A DNA stretch of 64,000 nucleotides from Saprospiraceae bacterium (GCA_022844565.1 JALHLK010000002.1:1-64000), one strand, 5' to 3'. Shown: positions 37,187 to 46,411, counted from the first letter of the stretch. The notes: generated by a model not told the origin, from the letters alone. Numbers and translations are program-made.

Positions 37187-39331
37187 ATGGATAAAACAGT
37201 AATCATCTTAATCGCTACAATTATGATAACAGCTTGCAATACTAAAAAAGAAGAAGCTTCATTGACCACTTTTGATCACCTTTCGGTTAAGTATCCAGTT
37301 ACGAGTGAGGATAGCACAAAAGAAGACTATTTTGGTCAAATTGTTGCCGATCCATTCAGATGGCTAGAAGACGATATGAGTGAGGCAACTGGTAAATGGG
37401 TAAAATCACAAAACGAAGTAACGTATGATTATTTAAATAAAATTCCTTTTAGGAAAGCAATAAAAGATCGATATACTGAACTTTATAATTATGAAAAATA
37501 TTCAGCTCCATTTAAAGAGGGAGATTATACCTACTATTTTAAAAATTCAGGACTACAAAATCAAAGTGTTCTATTTCGGGAGAAAAAAGGAGGTGGACCA
37601 GAAATGTTTCTCGATCCGAATACTTTTTCGAAAGATGGCACCACCTCTTTGGCAGGAATGAGCTTTAGTAAAGATGGTAGCATGTTGGCCTTCAATATTT
37701 CTGAGGGTGGTAGCGATTGGCAAAAAGTAATCGTAATGGATGCTGTCAATAAAAAGAGTTTGCAAGATACATTAGACATAAAATTTAGTGGTGCAAGCTG
37801 GCTTGGAAATGATGGATTTTACTATGCAACGTATGCTAAAAAAGGTGGGAGTGTTTTATCGGGATTGACAGATAATCATAAAATATATTACCATAAAATT
37901 GGTACCCCACAGTCAGAAGATGTTATGATCTATGGTAGTGACACAAAACCAACAAGATACATGGGTGCTTATGTAAGCGAAAACCAAAAATGGCTTTTTA
38001 TCTCCACCGCTAACGAAACCTATGGAGGGGCAGTGTATGCAAAAGATCTTACCAATCCAAATAGCAAAGTTACGCCCATCGTGGATAATATGTCCAACAG
38101 TCATTATGTGATTGATGTTGATGATCAATATTTTTACTTAGTAACTGATTTAGATGCACCTAACAGTAAAGTGGTAAGAGCCCCAATTGCAAATCCTACA
38201 TCTTCTAATTGGGAAGTTATCGTTCCTGAAAAACAAGAAGCACTCAGCGCTTCAACAGGTGGTGGATACTTATTTTGCACTTATTTGAAAGATGCAGTTA
38301 CAAAAGTAGTACAACACGAAATGGGTGGCAAAATAGTTAGAGATATCCAATTGCCTGGCCCTGGGTCTGCCTATGGTTTTGGGGGTAAAAAAGCTGATGT
38401 TGATTTATATTATACATACACTTCTTATACCAATCCAGCCACTATTTACAATTATGATATGAAGTCTGGTAAATCCACCATATTCAAAGCTTCTCAAGTA
38501 AAATTTAATCCAGAAGAGTATGAATCAAAACAAGTTTTTTACAAGTCTAAAGATGGGACCAAAATACCTATGATCATTACTCATAAAAAAGGAATTAAAC
38601 TAGATGGAAAAAATCCTTGTATGCTTTATGGATATGGAGGTTTTGGTGTCAGCCTTACCCCATATTTTAGTACTTCTAACATTATTTTATTAGAAAATGG
38701 TGGAGTGTATGCAGTACCAAATTTGAGAGGAGGAGGAGAATATGGCAAAAAATGGCATGATCAAGGCATCCAAATGAAAAAGCAAAATGTTTTTGACGAC
38801 TTTCGAGCCGCGGCCGACTTTTTGGTAGAAAATGGGTATACATCCAGAGACTTGTTAGCTATATCAGGAGGAAGTAATGGTGGATTATTGGTAGGTGCTT
38901 GTATGACTCAAGATCCTAAAATGTGTAAAGTTGCCCTTCCCGCTGTAGGGGTTTTGGATATGTTGAGGTACCATAAATTTACGGCAGGTGCAGGTTGGGC
39001 TTATGATTATGGTACATCTGAACAAAGCAAAGAAATGTTTGATTATCTAAAAGCTTACTCTCCACTTCACAATATTAAAAAAGACGCATATCCAGCTACC
39101 ATGGTTACCACAGCAGATCATGATGACCGAGTAGTTCCTGCCCATTCCTTCAAATTTGCAGCGGAATTACAAAAAAATCATCAAGGCGACAATCCAGTTT
39201 TGATTAGAATAGAAACCAACGCTGGTCATGGTGCAGGTAAAAGTACTGAACAAACGATCAATGAAGAAGCTGATGTGTGGAGCTTTATGTTTTACAATAT
39301 TGGGTTAAAACCTAAGTATTTGGTGAATTGA
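37187..39331 (+). CDS. Prolyl oligopeptidase family serine peptidase (S9A), lipoprotein
   Basis: A 714-residue enzyme with a lipoprotein signal (IMITAC at about residue 17). An N-terminal segment (DPFRWLEDDMSEATGKWV) and a seven-bladed propeller precede the C-terminal alpha/beta-hydrolase domain. The catalytic Ser563 lies in SGGSNGGLL, the Asp in DHDDRVVP near 645 and the His in NAGHGAGK near 681. The family cleaves short proline-containing peptides; the lipobox places this one in the periplasm or on the membrane. It is probably monocistronic. Confidence 0.95.
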   Translation: MDKTVIILIATIMITACNTKKEEASLTTFDHLSVKYPVTSEDSTKEDYFGQIVADPFRWLEDDMSEATGKWVKSQNEVTYDYLNKIPFRKAIKDRYTELYNYEKYSAPFKEGDYTYYFKNSGLQNQSVLFREKKGGGPEMFLDPNTFSKDGTTSLAGMSFSKDGSMLAFNISEGGSDWQKVIVMDAVNKKSLQDTLDIKFSGASWLGNDGFYYATYAKKGGSVLSGLTDNHKIYYHKIGTPQSEDVMIYGSDTKPTRYMGAYVSENQKWLFISTANETYGGAVYAKDLTNPNSKVTPIVDNMSNSHYVIDVDDQYFYLVTDLDAPNSKVVRAPIANPTSSNWEVIVPEKQEALSASTGGGYLFCTYLKDAVTKVVQHEMGGKIVRDIQLPGPGSAYGFGGKKADVDLYYTYTSYTNPATIYNYDMKSGKSTIFKASQVKFNPEEYESKQVFYKSKDGTKIPMIITHKKGIKLDGKNPCMLYGYGGFGVSLTPYFSTSNIILLENGGVYAVPNLRGGGEYGKKWHDQGIQMKKQNVFDDFRAAADFLVENGYTSRDLLAISGGSNGGLLVGACMTQDPKMCKVALPAVGVLDMLRYHKFTAGAGWAYDYGTSEQSKEMFDYLKAYSPLHNIKKDAYPATMVTTADHDDRVVPAHSFKFAAELQKNHQGDNPVLIRIETNAGHGAGKSTEQTINEEADVWSFMFYNIGLKPKYLVN

Positions 39332-39367
39332 GATATTTACTAGTCCAAGTAAATAGATCTTCGCCTT

Positions 39368-39440
39368 AAAGTTTCATGTATGATTGATACTTTTTGGTTT
39401 TTTGGCAAAAGTTTCATGTATGAATGATACTTTTCTGGTG
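39368..39440 (+). repeat. Two direct copies of an imperfect palindrome, 40-bp period
   Basis: A unit beginning AAGTTTCATGTATGATTGAT and ending ACTTTT occurs at about 39369-39395 and again at about 39409-39435, exactly 40 bp apart with one or two changes. Each unit pairs AAAGT with ACTTT and TCAT with ATGA. It could be an operator for the downstream GH16 gene or end-of-transcript hairpins of the preceding gene. Confidence 0.6.
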
Positions 39441-39508
39441 CTATCTAATGATTTCAGTGATTAATATTTTAAAAATTTTTTAATACAACAATGACTACAA
39501 AATATTAA

Positions 39509-40360
39509 ATGATGAAAAAATTCTTTTTTTTAATAATCGTTATCTTCTTTCAATCATCAAACTTGATAAGTCAGACGCTACCCGAATGCCCAATACCCGG
39601 AGCCTGGACTTTTAATCAAGGTCTAAGTGACGAATTTAATGCAAAAAAACTCGATAAACAAAAATGGTGGGACTTCAATCCATCTTGGTGGGGTCGTAAA
39701 CCTGGTCATTTTGATAAAAAAAATGTAGGGCTAAACAAAGGTGTTTTAGAGATCAAAGCTCAAAAATTGGATTCAACTAAAGTATCTGAAGAGCTAATTG
39801 CAAGGGGAATGGGAGAATACAGTACAGGAATTATAAAAAGCAAAACAAGGGTCAAGTATGGCTATTTTGAAGCAAGATGCCAAGTCATGAAGGCCAATGT
39901 TTGTAATGCATTCTGGTTATATGACCCGCTTGATGATGATAAAAAATATGTGGCAGGTGACTATTCTGAAGAAATTGATATATTCGAAATATTCGGCAAG
40001 GCAGGGCAAAAACAATATGAACGCACCTATTGGGCCACACTCCACCGAATGGAAACGCCCTATGTAGAATCAATTGTAAAAAAAACCACAAAACTTCCTA
40101 ACCATTTCAAAACGAAGCAAGTTCCTTATGAATTCTATGACGATTTTCATGTTTTTGGATTTCACTGGACTACCGAAAAACTGCAATGGTATTTAGACGG
40201 TGAGCTTGTATTCGAAAGAGAAAATGACTTTTTCCATCGACCGCTGCATATCATTTTTGATGCTGAGATAATGAAAACTTGGATGGGCTTACCTGATGCA
40301 AAAGATTTACCTGCTGTGTTTAAGGTGGACTATTTTAGGATTTGGGGGAGGAAAATCTAA
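39509..40360 (+). CDS. Secreted glycoside hydrolase family 16
   Basis: A 283-residue protein with a signal peptide ending near LISQ. The GH16 active-site motif EIDIFE has Glu155 (nucleophile), Asp157 and Glu160 (acid/base), in the beta-bulge form found in laminarinases, agarases and carrageenases and not in lichenases. SDEFNAKKLDKQKWW at the N-terminus, YGYFEARCQVMKANVCNAFWLY, and FHWTTEKLQWYLDGELV fit marine-polysaccharide endo-hydrolases. The exact substrate is uncertain. No SusCD pair is adjacent, so it is not in a classical PUL. Confidence 0.9.
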   Translation: MMKKFFFLIIVIFFQSSNLISQTLPECPIPGAWTFNQGLSDEFNAKKLDKQKWWDFNPSWWGRKPGHFDKKNVGLNKGVLEIKAQKLDSTKVSEELIARGMGEYSTGIIKSKTRVKYGYFEARCQVMKANVCNAFWLYDPLDDDKKYVAGDYSEEIDIFEIFGKAGQKQYERTYWATLHRMETPYVESIVKKTTKLPNHFKTKQVPYEFYDDFHVFGFHWTTEKLQWYLDGELVFERENDFFHRPLHIIFDAEIMKTWMGLPDAKDLPAVFKVDYFRIWGRKI

Positions 40361-40451
40361 GAATTAAATTCTAACTGAGACATAAAATACTTAAATCAAG
40401 AATCCACACCATAAAGCACTTAACTTAATAAATAAAAAGGTTTATAATATT

Positions 40452-40521
40452 TATTTATTTGATTATCAATCGTTTACCTTTAGGGGTTAGGAGCAAAAAA
40501 CGATTGATAATCAAATAAATA
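40452..40521. repeat. Perfect 24-bp inverted repeat with 22-base loop
   Basis: The arms 40452-40475 and 40498-40521 are exactly complementary and contain TTTGATTATCAAT. The element lies between the convergent GH16 and aspartate kinase genes, so it may stop transcription from both sides, but no U-tract follows the arms. A related ATTTGATTATCAAT occurs alone near 46648. Confidence 0.8.
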
Positions 40522-40541
40522 CCTTTAAAGAGAGGACTAAA

Positions 40542-41891
40542 TCAACAAACCCCTTCCAAACTCTTTTCTTCCTGTTTTACAAACACCTCTTGGTGTAACG
40601 CATTTAATGCCTCGTTTTTGTATTCACTCTTCGTCAAAATAGATATATTATTGACGCTGCCGCCATAACTGACCATACGCAAAGGAATATTTGCAAGCGA
40701 TCGTAAAATCATTGAAGGATTTGATGCGTTGGTAGTTAGGCTATCCCCTACAATGCAAATTATAGAAAAATCATCCTCAACTGTTACATCACCATATTTT
40801 TCTAAGTTTTGGACGATTTCTTGAATAAAAGTAGTATTATCTATTGTAAGTGATACAGAGACTTCAGAGGTAGTAATCATATCAATTGGTGTCTTGTAAC
40901 TCTCGAATACTTCGAATACTTTGCGTAAAAACCCATAAGCATTTAACATTCTTCCTGATCTAATTTTAATGGCCGTTATTTTATCCTTTGCAGCAATGGC
41001 TGTGATATTTCTACCACTCGATATTTCAGAAATGATGGTACCAGGAGCTTCTGGTTCGAAAGTATTTTTCAAACTAACAGGTACTTCTCTTTGCTCCGCT
41101 GGAATAATACATGTGGGATGCAGGATCTTTGCACCAAAATAAGCCAACTCAGCAGCTTCTCGATAAGAAAGTTGTCGCACAGGTGAGGTGCCTTCCACGA
41201 TCCTAGGATCATTATTATGCAATCCGTCGATGTCTGTCCAAATTTGGATTTCTTGAGCTTTTAATGCAGCACCAATGATTGTCGCAGTATAGTCACTTCC
41301 TCCTCTTTGTAAATTATCTACTTCTCCATCCACATTCTTACAAATATATCCTTGAGTTATGAAACACTGATGATCACTATGCGTACAAAGCAGACTGCTT
41401 AATTTATTTTCGATAATTTGGAGATCGGGATCGGTATTTTCATTCGTTACCATAAAATCTAAAGCATTAATCAAAGTGCAAGGCTTACCAACTTCTTTAG
41501 AATAGAGCACAAAAAGCTGCGTACTTAGCAATTCTCCCTTTGAAAGTATTATTCTTTCTGCTAAAGAATGAGACATTTGACTATTTACTAGTGCCTCGAT
41601 ATGGTCTATTTCATTTGCACATATTAAATTTCCTTCTTCCCTTAAAAGATCGGTCTTTAATAAATTTTCGACAAATGTTCTATACTCATCCCTTAATAAA
41701 CCTATTTTTTGTTTTGCTTCGATTATTTCGCCATCTTTTAAAAGCTCGCTTATTTTAACTAACTTATTTGTTGTGCCAGCTACTGCAGATAAAACTACTA
41801 TCTTTTGCTTTTGATCATAAATCAAGTTTAAAACTTGTGCCATTCTTTCTGGACTACCTACTGAAGTGCCTCCAAACTTTTGAATTATCAT
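40542..41891 (-). CDS. lysC: Aspartate kinase
   Basis: A 449-residue monofunctional aspartokinase. The N-terminal kinase domain begins IIQKFGGTSVGSPERM; the RGGSDYTATIIG and WTDIDGLHNNDPRIV signatures follow. Two C-terminal ACT domains (about 300-440) end with MILRSLANIPLRMVSYGGSVNNISI. It phosphorylates aspartate in the first step of the lysine, threonine and methionine pathway. No homoserine dehydrogenase is fused. A divergent ACT-like gene shares its promoter region. Confidence 0.95.
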   Translation of the reverse strand: MIIQKFGGTSVGSPERMAQVLNLIYDQKQKIVVLSAVAGTTNKLVKISELLKDGEIIEAKQKIGLLRDEYRTFVENLLKTDLLREEGNLICANEIDHIEALVNSQMSHSLAERIILSKGELLSTQLFVLYSKEVGKPCTLINALDFMVTNENTDPDLQIIENKLSSLLCTHSDHQCFITQGYICKNVDGEVDNLQRGGSDYTATIIGAALKAQEIQIWTDIDGLHNNDPRIVEGTSPVRQLSYREAAELAYFGAKILHPTCIIPAEQREVPVSLKNTFEPEAPGTIISEISSGRNITAIAAKDKITAIKIRSGRMLNAYGFLRKVFEVFESYKTPIDMITTSEVSVSLTIDNTTFIQEIVQNLEKYGDVTVEDDFSIICIVGDSLTTNASNPSMILRSLANIPLRMVSYGGSVNNISILTKSEYKNEALNALHQEVFVKQEEKSLEGVC

Positions 41892-41911
41892 AATTTTTTA
41901 ATTTTCGAGTG

Positions 41912-41919
41912 CAAAGATA
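41912..41919 (-). promoter_or_regulatory. -7 promoter box of lysC
   Basis: On the minus strand TATCTTTG, a perfect TAnnTTTG, followed by CACTC; 20 bases before the ATG. It faces the box at 41973-41980 for the divergent gene. Confidence 0.6.
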
Positions 41920-41972
41920 AATTTTTTAAAAATATTTATGTTAATTTTTAACTACGAATATGTAAATTTATG

Positions 41973-41980
41973 TACGTTTG
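41973..41980 (+). promoter_or_regulatory. -7 promoter box of the ACT-like gene
   Basis: TACGTTTG is a perfect TAnnTTTG, 16 bases before the ATG at 41997. Confidence 0.55.
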
Positions 41981-41996
41981 TGAAAAATTAAACTAA

Positions 41997-42668
41997 ATGT
42001 TAAAAGTATCTGATATTGTATACGAGCTGGTAAAAAAGTCTCCTTTTGTAGCAGAGGCTTTAGGGGAGGGATTAATTAATACTTCTGCATTAGCTAGGCT
42101 TTACCAAGATGAGGTTGAAGCGAAACTTGGTAAAAAAGTAAAGCAAGGCTCTATCATTATGGCCATCAATAGGATGAACATGGGAAGCATTGATTATGAA
42201 AGAAAACGTTTGATTTCGTTTTTTTCTAAATTGAGGGACATGTTGGTAAGAACATCTCTTGTAGATTATACCTTTAAGTACAGCAGTACTACAGCTTCAA
42301 GCCTGAGAGACCTCTTGGATGTTGTATCAAAGAAATCAGATGTATTTTGTACATACTGTCAAGGTGTTGCGGAGTGTACCTTAATTATTACTGAAAGTTT
42401 AGAGCCAGAACTAGAAAGACTTTTTAAACGAGAAACATTGATTGCAAGAGAAACAGACTTAGCAGCAATCACTTTATTACTCCCAGAGGAGAATAGAGTA
42501 CTTTCAGGCATTTACTACTTTATTCTAAAAGAGCTCGCTTGGCAGGATATCAATGTTGTAGAATTGATTTCAACTTCTAATGAATTTACGATTGTAGTTA
42601 ATCAAAAGGACCTGGATCGTACTTTTGCAGCTGTTAATAATTTAAAAACTGGAAAACCTTTGACCTAG
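41997..42668 (+). CDS. Probable ACT-domain regulatory protein next to aspartate kinase
   Basis: A 223-residue protein. The N-terminal 60 residues (VSDIVYELVKKSPFVAEALGEGLINTSALARLYQ) are helical and could form a winged-helix domain. The C-terminal part (VLSGIYYFILKELAWQDINVVELISTSNEFTIVVNQKDLDRTFAAV) reads like the beta-alpha-beta of an ACT domain and closely resembles the regulatory region of aspartokinases. No kinase residues are present. The divergent placement opposite lysC suggests a role in sensing or regulating aspartate-family amino acids; this is inference. Confidence 0.65.
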   Translation: MLKVSDIVYELVKKSPFVAEALGEGLINTSALARLYQDEVEAKLGKKVKQGSIIMAINRMNMGSIDYERKRLISFFSKLRDMLVRTSLVDYTFKYSSTTASSLRDLLDVVSKKSDVFCTYCQGVAECTLIITESLEPELERLFKRETLIARETDLAAITLLLPEENRVLSGIYYFILKELAWQDINVVELISTSNEFTIVVNQKDLDRTFAAVNNLKTGKPLT

Positions 42669-42702
42669 TTTTTTGTTCCACCAATGTAAAAAACAAAACG
42701 AA

Positions 42703-42927
42703 ATGACAAAAGTAAAAATAACAGTAAACAAAAATGGATCTCTAAAAGTAGAAGGTGACTTCGAAATCGTTGATTCTGAAGGAAATGCATATGGACTTAT
42801 GGGAAGGAACGTGGTAGGCATTTGCAGATGCGGCTTATCAAAAAACAAACCTTTTTGCGATGGTTCTCACAAGGACCACTTTGATCATGAAGCAATAGCT
42901 TTTGATTTGCCACCTAAAAAGGTGTAA
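42703..42927 (+). CDS. CDGSH iron-sulfur domain protein
   Basis: A 74-residue protein with one CDGSH [2Fe-2S] motif: Cys41, Cys43, Cys52 and His56 in CRCGLSKNKPFCDGSH, the 3Cys-1His ligand set. The N-terminal strands (KVKITVNKNGSLKVEGDFEIVD) are typical of bacterial single-motif members. The family transfers clusters or electrons. The ATG at 42703 is preferred to an upstream TTG at 42673, which would add residues unlike the family. Confidence 0.92.
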   Translation: MTKVKITVNKNGSLKVEGDFEIVDSEGNAYGLMGRNVVGICRCGLSKNKPFCDGSHKDHFDHEAIAFDLPPKKV

Positions 42928-42933
42928 ATTTTT

Positions 42934-43446
42934 TTGAGAAAGCTACTTATCAATATTATTGGTGCTGAATCGACAGGTAAATCTACGCTTTGCAACATTC
43001 TATCCGATGACTATGATTTTGTGTTAGTTGATGAATTTGCGAGAGAACATTGTACCAATCTAGTCCATAAACCTGACAGACTTGACGTTAAGAAAATAGC
43101 AACAAAACAATTGGAAGAATATGATTTTTCTTCTAATTTAAAAAAGTCTATTATTTTTGATACGAGTATAATCACATCAATTATTTGGTTGTATGATAAA
43201 TTCAATGTAATTGACTTAGTTCTACATCAAGCTTTTCTTAGACAACATTTCGATCTTACACTTTTGTGTTATCCTGATATACCTTGGGTAGCAGATAACC
43301 TAAGAGAAGACGCCCAGAGACAAATGGAAATCCACGAAATGTATGTAGACTACATGGATAGAAACCTAAAAAAGTATGTAGTAGTGCAGGGGGAAGAAAG
43401 TAAAAGAATTGAAATTGCAAAAAAAACAATTGATTTTTTAATATAA
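42934..43446 (+). CDS. NadR-like AAA_28 nucleotide kinase
   Basis: A 170-residue P-loop protein with Walker A GAESTGKST at residues 10-18, LVDEFAREH near 33-41, FDTSIITSIIW and the lid-like DNLREDAQRQMEIHEM. This matches the ribosylnicotinamide-kinase domain of NadR, without the adenylyltransferase half. It may phosphorylate nicotinamide riboside. The start appears to be a TTG six bases after the CDGSH stop, so the two genes are probably co-transcribed. Confidence 0.8.
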   Translation: MRKLLINIIGAESTGKSTLCNILSDDYDFVLVDEFAREHCTNLVHKPDRLDVKKIATKQLEEYDFSSNLKKSIIFDTSIITSIIWLYDKFNVIDLVLHQAFLRQHFDLTLLCYPDIPWVADNLREDAQRQMEIHEMYVDYMDRNLKKYVVVQGEESKRIEIAKKTIDFLI

Positions 43447-43502
43447 AACAATTTTTATTCGTTTTTAAAACAAAATTAACTATCCAAATTATTGACATTC
43501 TT

Positions 43503-43510
43503 TATCTTTG
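43503..43510 (+). promoter_or_regulatory. -7 promoter box of the M43 protease gene
   Basis: TATCTTTG, a perfect TAnnTTTG, 21 bases before the ATG at 43532. Confidence 0.55.
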
Positions 43511-43531
43511 ACACTTTTAATAATATTCTGA

Positions 43532-45016
43532 ATGAACTTAAAAAAAATTATATTATTGTTTGCACTTATCCAAGGATCAGTAGTTAACAGTTTTAGTCAG
43601 GATGTATGTGGAACAAGTCTTGAAACGCAAGAGTCATTAGTATCTCAGCCTAATGTTCTTAGACAAAGGAATAGTACCGTTTATGTGCCCTTAAGAATGC
43701 ATATGGTTGCGGACAATGAAGGAAATGGTCTTCCTAATATCTCTAAGTTATTAGATCAAATGACTAGACTTAATCAAGACTATTTAGGCACAGGGATACA
43801 GTTTTACATGGCAGGAAATGGCTTTTTTAACTTAATAAAGGATATCAATGTTTATGAAGATCCAAGTGTAAATGTCCAAGATATATTAGGATACAAAAGC
43901 TCAACTGCTTTAAATGTATTTGTTACAAAAAACACCTACGAATCATCAAATGACGGGGGAAGAATTCTTGGATATTACACAGGTCTAGGTGCCGACCATA
44001 TCGTCATGCTAAATTCACAGCTTTCGAACACAAATAATACACTCAGCCACGAAGTTGGTCACTTTTTTAATCTTCGCCATACCTTTTTTGGTTGGGAGCG
44101 TGAACCTTATAGTGCTGCAACACACGGCAATCCTTTATCAATAAGAATTGCCCCCCAATCAAGCATCCCAGTAGAGCTTATGGACAAGTCTAATTGCTCA
44201 ACAGCTGCCGATCAAGTTTGTGACACACCACCAGATTTCAACTTTGGCTTCAACGCAAATGGCTGCAATTTTACACAACAAATAAGAGACCCAAATAATG
44301 AGTTGGTAGTAACACAAAAAGAAAACCAAATGAGTTATTTTAATAATTGTGCAAAGTATCTCTTCACAGAAGGTCAAAATACAAGGATGAACAATTCACT
44401 TCAAAGCGCCTCACGAAGTTACATTAGGTTGCCTTATATACCAACCACAACTCCGATAACCCAATTACCTTCATTCATTGACTTAGCAGCAGTAGTACCT
44501 ACCTACAATAACGTTTTCATCCAATGGACACCAGTAGAAGGAGCTACAAACTATCTCGTAGAATTCACGGATGGTAGGAGCTATCGATATGCCATTCAAA
44601 ATGGCTCGTCAATTAGAGCAAGAGATTTAGAGGCCAATAAAACTTATTTTGTTAGGGTGAGAGCGTTTAACGAGTATTTTACAGATACAAGAACATTGTT
44701 CGGCACCTTCAAAACAGGTAATATTCTTAGCTCGGTAATCAATAATGAAAATGATAGATTTTCCATTGACTTACTCGGTAATCCCATTAATAAACAAAGT
44801 GAGTTCATCCAGTTTAATATTAACTCTACCATGTCATTTCCTGCTGCATTAAAATTATATGATATGAATGGTAGATTAATCCACATTGAATCAACCAATA
44901 TAGAAAGTGGATCTTCGCTTTTTAGAATACCAGCAACAAACTTAAATACTGGGTTACACATTTTAGCAATAGAAAGTGAATATGGTATTACAACCAAAAA
45001 AATATTAATTAATTAA
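43532..45016 (+). CDS. Secreted M43-type metalloprotease with T9SS type-A sorting domain
   Basis: A 494-residue protein. The signal peptide ends near SFSQ. The zinc motif HEVGHFFNLRH gives His173, Glu174, His177 and His183; pappalysins usually have Gly where Asn stands here (HExxHxxGxxH), a notable change. The Met-turn ENQMSYFNNC follows. A fibronectin type III domain spans about 312-395 and a T9SS type-A domain (PAALKLYDMNGRLIHIESTN to ITTKKILIN) occupies the last 80 residues. It should be an extracellular or surface protease. Confidence 0.88.
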   Translation: MNLKKIILLFALIQGSVVNSFSQDVCGTSLETQESLVSQPNVLRQRNSTVYVPLRMHMVADNEGNGLPNISKLLDQMTRLNQDYLGTGIQFYMAGNGFFNLIKDINVYEDPSVNVQDILGYKSSTALNVFVTKNTYESSNDGGRILGYYTGLGADHIVMLNSQLSNTNNTLSHEVGHFFNLRHTFFGWEREPYSAATHGNPLSIRIAPQSSIPVELMDKSNCSTAADQVCDTPPDFNFGFNANGCNFTQQIRDPNNELVVTQKENQMSYFNNCAKYLFTEGQNTRMNNSLQSASRSYIRLPYIPTTTPITQLPSFIDLAAVVPTYNNVFIQWTPVEGATNYLVEFTDGRSYRYAIQNGSSIRARDLEANKTYFVRVRAFNEYFTDTRTLFGTFKTGNILSSVINNENDRFSIDLLGNPINKQSEFIQFNINSTMSFPAALKLYDMNGRLIHIESTNIESGSSLFRIPATNLNTGLHILAIESEYGITTKKILIN

Positions 45017-45046
45017 GTTACAAATTGAAATAAAAACTAATTTTTT

Positions 45047-46249
45047 ATGAATTTACATGAATATCAAGGCAAAGAGCTATTAGCATCTTATGGTGTAGCA
45101 ATACAAAGAGGTGTAGTAGTAGATGATGCCTCAAAAGTAAGAGAAGCCTTCGAACAATTACAAAAGGACACGGGTACTGCATATGGAGTGGTAAAAGCCC
45201 AAATTCATGCTGGTGGTCGCGGAAAAGGGGGCGGAGTAAAACTAGGCAAAAACATAGATGAAGTTGCAACATATGCATCAAATATTCTTGGTATGATGCT
45301 CAAAACTCCACAAACTCCGGGTGGAATGGAAGGTCCTGGTAAATTAGTAAATAAAATTTTAATCGCAGAAGACACCTATGCTCCTGATTTTGATGCTTGC
45401 AAAGAGTTTTATGTTTCTATTTTGATGGACAGAGAGAAAAAGAGAAACGTAATCATTTACAGCACGGAAGGTGGTATGAATATTGAGGAAGTAGCAGAAA
45501 ACACACCTCACTTGGTACATAAAGAATATATTGACCCGATGTTAGGTCTGCAGCCATACGAAGCAAGGAATGTTGCCTTTAATTTAGGTCTACAAGGTAA
45601 GGCTATGAAAGAAATGGTCGGTTTTATAACTAAACTTTATAGTGCCTTTGTTGGTTCTGATGCATCTCTTTTTGAAATTAACCCTTGTTTAAAAACAGGT
45701 GATGACAGAATAATAGCTGTAGACTGCAAAGTAACTATAGATGATAATGCATTATATAGACAACCTAACTTAGAAATACTCAGAGATACATCAGAAGAAG
45801 ATCCTACAGAAGTTGAAGCAAAAAGCTTCGGATTGAACTATGTTAAGTTAGATGGCAATGTCGGTTGTATGGTAAATGGTGCCGGACTTGCAATGGCTAC
45901 CATGGATATCATAAAATTATCTGGTGCATCTCCTGCCAACTTTTTAGATGTCGGTGGTACTGCTGATGCAGCAAGAGTAGAACAAGCTTTCAGAATCATC
46001 TTGAAAGATCCAAATGTTAAAGCTATCTTAGTTAATATATTTGGTGGTATTGTAAGGTGTGATCGAGTTGCGCAAGGTATCGTAGATGCTTATAAAAATA
46101 TGGGTAACATCAATGTACCTATCATTGTAAGACTTCAAGGTACTAATGCTGAGATTGCTAAAGATCTAATAGATAACAGTGGCTTAGAAGTACACAGCGC
46201 TATCCAATTGCAAGAAGCTGCTGACCTCATAGAAAAGTTAGTAAAGTAG
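45047..46249 (+). CDS. sucC: Succinyl-CoA ligase (ADP-forming) beta subunit
   Basis: A 400-residue ATP-grasp protein. MNLHEYQGKELLASYGV opens it; VKAQIHAGGRGKGGGVKLG, FEINPCLKTGDDRIIAVDCK and the C-terminal NIFGGIVRCDRVAQGIVDAY are classical SucC motifs. It joins succinate and CoA with NTP hydrolysis, or the reverse, in the TCA cycle. The alpha subunit gene sucD is not adjacent, so the two subunits are encoded apart, as often in Bacteroidota. Confidence 0.97.
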   Translation: MNLHEYQGKELLASYGVAIQRGVVVDDASKVREAFEQLQKDTGTAYGVVKAQIHAGGRGKGGGVKLGKNIDEVATYASNILGMMLKTPQTPGGMEGPGKLVNKILIAEDTYAPDFDACKEFYVSILMDREKKRNVIIYSTEGGMNIEEVAENTPHLVHKEYIDPMLGLQPYEARNVAFNLGLQGKAMKEMVGFITKLYSAFVGSDASLFEINPCLKTGDDRIIAVDCKVTIDDNALYRQPNLEILRDTSEEDPTEVEAKSFGLNYVKLDGNVGCMVNGAGLAMATMDIIKLSGASPANFLDVGGTADAARVEQAFRIILKDPNVKAILVNIFGGIVRCDRVAQGIVDAYKNMGNINVPIIVRLQGTNAEIAKDLIDNSGLEVHSAIQLQEAADLIEKLVK

Positions 46250-46296
46250 TTGTTAAAGCTGTTAGCCTTGAGCTGTTAGCAATTAGCTTTAAATCC

Positions 46297-46342
46297 AAAT
46301 TTGAATTCATGTACAAAAATGTTTGCGCATGAATTCAAATTT
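46297..46342 (+). terminator. Stem-loop after sucC
   Basis: Perfect 15-bp arms (46297-46311 and 46328-46342) with a 16-base loop, 48 bases after the sucC stop. It lacks a U-run, but position and strength suggest transcript termination or 3'-end protection. Confidence 0.55.
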
Positions 46343-46411
46343 TGGTTAAAAAATGGAATACCCTTAAAATATTCAAAAGTACCTAATAAATCACTTTAGT
46401 AAGAGAATCAA

